A stretch of DNA of 64,000 bases from Chryseobacterium paridis (GTDB lineage: Bacteria; Bacteroidota; Bacteroidia; Flavobacteriales; Weeksellaceae), in assembly GCF_016595215.1 (NCBI RefSeq), contig NZ_JAENHK010000001.1:62001-126000 (forward strand). Direction: 5' to 3'. Under the pieces are notes generated by a model. It ran no database searches, was not told the DNA's origin, and saw nothing but the letters and a program-made list of their open reading frames with translations. Both the position numbers and the translations under genes were made by a program. This document shows, piece by piece, positions 61,801 to 64,000 of this stretch. How positions within the stretch are numbered: position 1 is the stretch's first letter; the number at the start of each line of letters is the position of its first letter.

Positions 61801-62921
61801 AAGGATATACAACGCAATACAGCGGGAAACAATTTACTGATTTAAGCAAGCATCCTGAAGAAGTTATAACAGCCGGAAATTATTCTTCATCTGCAGCTGG
61901 AGCTTACCAGGTTATGAGATATACTTGGTGGTGGGTAAATGGCGAAAAATTAACCAAAGAGAACAAAAAGGCTGGAGTATATGAAGAGGAGCATGATTAT
62001 ATTAAAAAATATCAAATATCAAGTTTTAATCAGGAATCACAAGATGAAACTTGTATAATCCTCTTTAAGTATAAACAAAGTAAAAAATTCTTAGATTTAA
62101 TAGTAGCTAATAAGCCTCAGGAAGCAATGGAAAAGTATGGTAGCTATGAATGGGCCAGCTTACCTCCTGGAAGATATGGACAACCAACACAGACCATGGA
62201 AGGAGCCTTGGCTGAATATGAAAGATGCTTGAAAGAAGAACTTAAAGGAATTAGTAATTTACATATCAAAAAAGGTTTTTTGAAAAAATTTGGATATGAT
62301 TGTTGTGAATTAGAAAAAATAGTAGTTGGAGACATTAACAAATACAGGATAGATGTTGACAAGTTTACATATCCAAAAATAATGAAGAGTACAACATCTA
62401 AAAAATATCAATATGATATTTATGAAAATGGCCAATTAATTAAAACCATCACATTAGAAAAAAATGAACATGGGCTATTACCATTTCCTGAAACGGGACC
62501 GAACTGGGGTCGATTTGGAACAAGGGATTCTGGTGGAGATAATTGGGTAGATGAAAAAGTATGTGCAGCGTTGTTAGGGTTCTTCTATTCACTTCCAAAA
62601 AATAATTATGCGGATAGTTTATATTTCAATGATATCTCTGCTAATGATGGACGAAATATTGGACACTCCGGACACAATATATCAGGAAATGATATAGATA
62701 TAAGATATCCTGGAAGTAGTAATGCCGGGCAAACTCTTTGGAGTGATGCGAAGAAAGCTTATCCAAGTGAAGAGAAGTTTATTGAAGCATTGGAAAATAT
62801 ACTTTCTGTAGGAGTCAAATGGGGCTTTAACAAAAATTACGCTTATAAAAAAGGTATAAAAAATACCACAGGTAAAGCAACATCTGTGCATCAAGATCAT
62901 TTCCATTTAGGCTTAAGATAA
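58818..62921 (+). CDS. Large T6SS tip effector: LysM, PAAR-like DUF4280, Ig-like repeats, GH104 endolysin, LAS peptidase
   Basis: A 1367-residue protein. Residues 5-60 are LysM-like (YTVQSGETLQDIAKKLGI). A Lys/Glu-rich linker covers 70-105. Residues 108-250 are a DUF4280/PAAR-like tip (VVHNAKCVC, ATFGKC, LPCALAP, LQCMVGGKITI). From 255 to about 800 there are several Ig-like domains. Residues 970-1145 closely resemble the phage lambda endolysin (GH104 lytic transglycosylase): RAFMRMLRKGEGT with catalytic Glu E989, FTDLSKHP, SSSAAGAYQV, then YEWASLPPGRYGQ. The C-terminal domain (about 1215-1367) has MepA/LAS-type metal motifs: GHSGHNISGNDIDI (H1283, H1286, Asp 1292/1294) and HQDHFHLGL (H1361, H1363). 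It should cut murein glycan and peptides after delivery on VgrG. The first metal motif has one extra residue compared with MepA. Confidence 0.8.
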   Translation: MSTPIPYTVQSGETLQDIAKKLGIKDWTKLKEYHNRNAGSNPQVPNVPYTGFNLQTPPKEEIYVMNGETPPPDPAEEQKDAEQKQGEEKKKEEDKKKEEKASKSDHDGKYFVVHNAKCVCDKAENPKQTADLQVTTHKIIVLNDDSSKLAATEEDKTFIPPAATFGKCTLKPSPGGYLPCALAPAPKWSKTYDSTQVMGKNTLTEISELQCMVGGKITIDKHGQTDSVSNAHADNTNPVELSMVNPAIAQPKKKEEYPVVTTITLTKIEDRKDFKEVDSKKKEIIYLRKNEEADFKANLKSGNKQLTSWMVYSDHQGKKENRLFLKEQIGTEFSQSFADLGKFRVEGYGKPKSPDFEKGKYDKCDPSCSIDIEVVENTLIDIECTSGDFSTRIDPSKNRKFRRGVPSVFKAKFFIPNLTEEEKSRLTLSLLDGDGNIVTDGVQNGETLTFTPQNTKAKYTIIARYTNENGEVIEKQMSGESEGNAVIGISHGAEVVRPGTAMSFSVSKMKYNFGTNNPVYDLTSDESSEVKWNLNGVLQGTGKSITIPGNQLMAPGKYVVEAYSKVANATGKGAKDEDDDWRFEVKNNVVTEIKYDKKPKVGVNISFEISKMLIKDYDAAKDGAIIWKITGPISATGTGEKFAHKFSAPGKYTINCSMGGRNCEKPLTIDVIQPKITVDTAKWMDNDGSSGNIIKEAGYGQEIAAYVRYEGLQGENVKLEVYDNDSTGSNIIFEKSGILNDTATAVYWPFTLDDSIKQKIQSKGVTKKGELFFKMKSTNSSLIIQNSEKALASSLIVSDVPKIVDAYFCDASDTEKRYNSPISTPLYFKIYAINMVDKNVEVQFITKSDMYFSIAWNPKQWKDWKDVKDKFAKEIFFDKKEGKINKKGELILKVDPSKLGKPKNYFKISAIIKVTEGEGKEVKEKAMYLDHSDMAILYATATLPNMVENKGAVKVGRETLSTGKDNDDDSICEAEARVRAFMRMLRKGEGTQGEQGYTTQYSGKQFTDLSKHPEEVITAGNYSSSAAGAYQVMRYTWWWVNGEKLTKENKKAGVYEEEHDYIKKYQISSFNQESQDETCIILFKYKQSKKFLDLIVANKPQEAMEKYGSYEWASLPPGRYGQPTQTMEGALAEYERCLKEELKGISNLHIKKGFLKKFGYDCCELEKIVVGDINKYRIDVDKFTYPKIMKSTTSKKYQYDIYENGQLIKTITLEKNEHGLLPFPETGPNWGRFGTRDSGGDNWVDEKVCAALLGFFYSLPKNNYADSLYFNDISANDGRNIGHSGHNISGNDIDIRYPGSSNAGQTLWSDAKKAYPSEEKFIEALENILSVGVKWGFNKNYAYKKGIKNTTGKATSVHQDHFHLGLR

Positions 62922-62926
62922 CAAAT

Positions 62927-63538
62927 ATGACTAGATTTTTAGCATACCGAATAACATTAATATTTCTATTAATCTGTGAGAGTTTTATATGTCAAAATAA
63001 AACTAAATTAGAATATCAAAACGATACTCTAGTCCAAAATTTAGGAAGTGGATTGGTTCAGTTTTTAAAAACAAGCGAGAAAATAACTTTATACTCTGAT
63101 AGAAGTTTTTCAAAAGTTGAAATGAAAGATGCTCAAATTGGTGACAGGTTTATTCCCATTTTGAATAAGCCGGATTATGGTATTTTATTTTTCTCATGTG
63201 TTGAAAAGGGCCCAAATTTTTACAAAATAATTATTTCAAAAAATCACTTTGCTTATATAAAGCATTCCAAAAATATCATATATTACCCATGGGCAGACTT
63301 TTTAATAAATCAAGTTACCAGTATAAGAAGTAAGGATTTACATGATAATCCCCCTCGATCATCTATAAAAGGTAAAGCTATAAATATTGAAAACTGGGCG
63401 GAAGATGATGAGATCAACATTATTAAAGTAGATAAAAACTGGATACAAGTAAAAAATATAACTCAAAATAATCAATTGTTTTGGATTGAATGGCGAGATG
63501 ATCGTACTTTAAAAATATTTTTAAATCTTTTAGTATAA
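62927..63538 (+). CDS. Exported protein, candidate immunity protein of the large effector
   Basis: A 203-residue protein with an N-terminal export signal (RITLIFLLICESFICQ, no clear lipobox). The mature part has beta strands and two SH3-like stretches: KITLYSDRSFSKVEMKDAQI and, near the end, EINIIKVDKNWIQVKNI. It begins five bases after the large effector gene. Since the effector attacks peptidoglycan, an exported protein here is the first candidate for protecting the producer. No family is recognised. Confidence 0.6.
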   Translation: MTRFLAYRITLIFLLICESFICQNKTKLEYQNDTLVQNLGSGLVQFLKTSEKITLYSDRSFSKVEMKDAQIGDRFIPILNKPDYGILFFSCVEKGPNFYKIIISKNHFAYIKHSKNIIYYPWADFLINQVTSIRSKDLHDNPPRSSIKGKAINIENWAEDDEINIIKVDKNWIQVKNITQNNQLFWIEWRDDRTLKIFLNLLV

Positions 63539-63540
63539 TT

Positions 63541-64000
63541 ATGAAAATAAGAATTATAGTTTCATTTTTTTTAATCGGTATTTCTAGCTTCTCATGTAGC
63601 CAGAGTACTCAAAATAAAAATCAGGAGACAAAGCAAAGTACTCTCAGTGCTCAAAGTCCAAAAGCTACAGATTATGATTCTGTTAGCACAAAAACATCTT
63701 TAAACATCAAAGGTGTATGGAAGTCCCAATGTGATAATGATAAAGCGAGTATTGAATTTTTTGATGAAGGTTCGGCAAGTATTGATTTCCATACAAAAAG
63801 TGGACTGTTGGCACGAGTGAATTTAAGTATTCAAAAAGATAAGGATAATTTCCAAATTAAATTTGATGGGCTTACAGGTGTTACAAAAGGAAATGCAGAC
63901 TTAGCCTGGGTTAATTTTTCAAGAAAAGAAGTAATTGCAGAAGTAAAGCAAATAAATGAAAATAGTATTGAGATTGAATGGTTAGGCTTCTATAATGAAA
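63541..64000 (+). CDS. Lipoprotein, second candidate immunity protein (3' end cut off)
   Basis: My translation starts MKIRIIVSFFLIGISSFSC, a lipoprotein signal with Cys at residue 19, followed by a Gln/Asn/Ser-rich spacer and a beta-rich domain (NIKGVWKSQCDNDKASIEFF, then ENSIEIEWLGFYNE) that runs off the right edge after 153 codons. It begins two bases after the stop of the preceding gene. Because the effector has two enzyme domains, two immunity proteins would be expected, and this one could be the second. It could also belong to a further effector beyond the edge. Confidence 0.6.
   Translation, partial: MKIRIIVSFFLIGISSFSCSQSTQNKNQETKQSTLSAQSPKATDYDSVSTKTSLNIKGVWKSQCDNDKASIEFFDEGSASIDFHTKSGLLARVNLSIQKDKDNFQIKFDGLTGVTKGNADLAWVNFSRKEVIAEVKQINENSIEIEWLGFYNE

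Noticed and set aside
1..64000. tRNA, rRNA, riboswitch or prophage genes
   Set aside because: I looked through the gaps for T-loop-like words, long folded leaders, integrase or capsid genes and found none. The endolysin-like domain at 61725-62250 is part of the T6SS effector and not of a phage.

Overview
The window looks like chromosome of a Chryseobacterium-type member of the Flavobacteriia (Bacteroidota). The evidence is AT-rich DNA, TAnnTTTG-type -7 promoter boxes with almost no Shine-Dalgarno signals, many lipoproteins, outer-membrane proteins with carboxypeptidase-regulatory plugs, BshA (bacillithiol), DUF4292/DUF4254/DUF2851 proteins and a type VI secretion locus of the Bacteroidetes (subtype iii) kind. 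I saw no rRNA, tRNA, CRISPR array, insertion sequence or prophage.

Layout. 1-3053: phenylacetate catabolism (paaE fragment, paaK, tetR, leftward) with two operator-like palindromes bracketing the paaK promoter. 3428-6022: clpB. 6175-6324: a six-cysteine leader-type peptide missed by length cut-offs. 6381-10144: a lipoprotein and a divergent operon (small protein sharing its repeat domain, membrane protein, histidine kinase, LuxR-type regulator). 10700-15093: M43 metalloprotease, PAP2 phosphatase/barrel protein, M1 peptidase. 15198-19684 and 23709-26244: two OmpR-type two-component systems, each divergent from a cell-envelope gene and each with 11-bp-spaced GTTAA direct repeats in the shared promoter region. 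Between and after them lie a nuclease/phosphatase-family protein, a second M1 peptidase, a dienoyl-CoA reductase-like SDR and a GH92 mannosidase. 28805-30188: an SDR plus Crp-type regulator bracketed by TAAA-loop hairpins. 30469-45615: housekeeping and envelope genes (pyrC, flippase, sugar nucleotidyltransferase, DUF4292 lipoprotein, EnvC-like protein, TatA, DUF4254, ribA, GH3 hexosaminidase, bshA, DUF2851, PspC, GNAT). 45673-48874: SIMPL protein and three tandem paralogous plug-domain proteins. 49057-52197: a RecB/AddA-like helicase-nuclease.

52251 to the right edge is the most interesting part: a T6SS needle (TssD), a VgrG spike and a long rightward cargo operon. It encodes a DUF3289-like protein with a small lipoprotein, a papain-like candidate cysteine effector with a small membrane protein, an unrecognised protein that may be an adaptor, and a 1367-residue LysM / PAAR-like / lambda-endolysin-like (GH104) / LAS-metallopeptidase protein followed by two exported proteins that look like immunity factors. 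The large protein appears to carry two peptidoglycan-cutting domains, one for glycan strands and one for peptides. Both T6SS promoter regions carry a GTAG-N5-CTAC motif. Upstream of tssD it occurs three times at exactly 21-bp spacing, which suggests a dedicated activator site. All functions are read from sequence motifs; no search was run.
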